Below, piece by piece: positions 13,531 to 14,539 of a DNA stretch of 14,539 nt. Source of the stretch: an uncultured Bacteroidales bacterium (GTDB lineage Bacteria > Bacteroidota > Bacteroidia > Bacteroidales > UBA932); the NCBI GenBank assembly GCA_934693135.1, contig CAKUVA010000035.1:1-14539 (forward strand). Reading direction: 5' to 3'. The translations under genes were made by a program, and so were the position numbers. The notes below the pieces were generated by a model, which saw only the letters and a list, made by a program, of their open reading frames with translations, did not search any database and was not told the DNA's origin. Position 1 is the stretch's first letter; every line of letters begins with the position of its first letter.

Positions 13531-14539
13531 TTATTTAACAAAGATATTTTTCCTATAGTATATGTCGAACGATGAACCATTAACGATACCGCCATAACTC
13601 CTCGTGATCAACTCGGCAGGTATACTTCTGACTCCCCAGGACTTTGCATCGAAGTCGTATCTGTCCCTAAAACCGAGTAACTTTGTATACATGCCATTCG
13701 AACAAAACTTCACAGATGCCGTGCCAAAAGAGTATTTCAAATCAAAACTAGCATCGTAGAAATCAATGCTTGCAGTATAGTATCCGTCTTCTCCTAATAT
13801 AGCATTAGCATAATCTATCTTTCCTTTAGAGACCAAATAATTGAATTCTCTGCTTGATATAATAAAATCCTCACCATTTCCTTTTGAGTAATGATGTCGT
13901 AATCGATTAAAAAACTTATATTCTTCGGTATAATGCTGTAAGTGATTAAATCCGGAAGTAATTAGGCCAATGCAAGCTCCTCGCCAGAAATCTCCCCCAT
14001 TTATTTCTGATGATATGCCACTCGTAACAGAACTAAATATCAGCATTGCTGCTTCGCCAAGAGTTTGTTCCAAACCTAAAATGTAATAACCACTCGCTGC
14101 CCATGAACCAAGCATTCCTGAAGTAAACCCGCTCCAAAAGTTGCCCCCTTGCAACGATGACACTCCCCCTTGAGTAAAACCATGAGTAACACCTCTGATT
14201 AGTTCTGTCCCAAATGACCCCGCGAAATTACCGAAAGTACTAAAAGCCTCTCCAATGCCAAATGTCACAGCCCCAGATAACGCTCCAAAGCCAACAGATT
14301 TACCAAAATCAGACCAATTCCAATTATTAAATCCTCCAGCACTTAGTACGACTCCAGCTGTGTACGATGCACCTCCTATTACTGCACCCCAGCAAGCAGC
14401 ATCTAATATGGAGCCCAATGGACCCAGAAAAAGAGAAAAGAAGAACTCTCCGGTCTCGTCGGTATATTTCAGCGGATTGTTCAGCGCATAGGAATACCTG
14501 TTGAAGTTCTGGGAGAAGTCCGGCGCCTGCACGTAGGGG
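13531..14539 (-). CDS. C-terminal part of an Rhs-family protein with variable tail
   Basis: Partial: the gene enters from beyond the right edge, and the GTG at 14532 is an internal Val codon. The visible 336 residues start PYVQAPDFSQNFNRYSYALN then NPLKYTDETGEFF, the conserved end of the Bacteroidetes Rhs-repeat-associated core. A long Gly-rich hydrophobic connector follows (about 30-200), with repeats of the GG(N/D)FW(S/R)G type (QGGNFWSGFTSG, NGGDFWRGACIGLITSGFNH). The last 130 residues or so are the polymorphic tail, ending with DRYDFDAKSWGVRSIPAELI and FDIYYRKNIFVK. I recognise no known toxin motif in it. Rhs shells release such tails as contact-dependent toxins; export is by T6SS or other routes. 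Confidence 0.88.
   Translation of the reverse strand, partial: PYVQAPDFSQNFNRYSYALNNPLKYTDETGEFFFSLFLGPLGSILDAACWGAVIGGASYTAGVVLSAGGFNNWNWSDFGKSVGFGALSGAVTFGIGEAFSTFGNFAGSFGTELIRGVTHGFTQGGVSSLQGGNFWSGFTSGMLGSWAASGYYILGLEQTLGEAAMLIFSSVTSGISSEINGGDFWRGACIGLITSGFNHLQHYTEEYKFFNRLRHHYSKGNGEDFIISSREFNYLVSKGKIDYANAILGEDGYYTASIDFYDASFDLKYSFGTASVKFCSNGMYTKLLGFRDRYDFDAKSWGVRSIPAELITRSYGGIVNGSSFDIYYRKNIFVK

Noticed and set aside
14532..14532. GTG at 14532 as start of the Rhs-related gene
   Set aside because: The conserved Rhs core motif begins before it (Pro-Tyr-Val-Gln), so the codon is internal and the gene runs off the window.

Overview
The window reads as an accessory chromosomal region of a member of the Bacteroidota, most likely Bacteroidales. 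The evidence is a Bacteroidetes-type Rhs core end, an IS66-family remnant preceded by a TAnnTTTG promoter motif, AT-rich start regions with few strong Shine-Dalgarno sites, and a low-to-medium GC composition. Every complete gene lies on the minus strand, so transcription runs from the right end of the window to the left. The species cannot be named from sequence alone.

Left end (1-377): no gene. It holds five direct copies of a 19-base repeat (GGGTGGYNATGCTCCGAAA) at irregular spacing, with GC-rich blocks between some copies.

Secretion/pseudopilus operon (378-8847, read right to left): a compact type II secretion / type IV pilus-like machine. In order of transcription it encodes GspG-type major pseudopilin, a short A24 prepilin peptidase, GspE ATPase, GspD-type secretin, GspL/PilN-like and GspM/PilO-like assembly proteins, a large GspK-like pseudopilin with a repetitive beta-rich domain, a GspC/PilP-like protein, two very small pseudopilins and GspF. 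Nearly all joins are overlaps or gaps of a few bases (several of the ATGA type), so the proteins are probably made as one translationally coupled set.

Variable region (8837-12986): directly upstream of, and partly overlapping, gspG lies a run of small genes, most with signal peptides. Three (8837-9457, 9501-10100, 10427-11083) look like divergent members of one unrecognised family, and 10103-10420 looks like a partial relative. The unit 'family gene + gspG start' occurs a second time in damaged form: the family copy (12656-12986) is cut off by an IS66-type transposase remnant (about 12033-12655), and the gspG copy (about 11364-11548) has a frameshift and runs into an unrelated orphan tail (11086-11364). 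A 164-aa exported protein with weak similarity to TonB-receptor plug domains lies between them.

Right end (13089-14539): the C-terminal end of an Rhs protein with a variable, probably toxic tail, followed after 7 bases by a lipoprotein gene that is a natural immunity candidate.

The most interesting reading, which is inference, is that a minimal T2SS-like machine has been joined to a polymorphic-toxin style cassette region. The first gene of the machine serves as an anchor for duplication, and small secreted proteins of one family turn over in front of it. These proteins could be substrates, immunity proteins or accessory parts of the machine.
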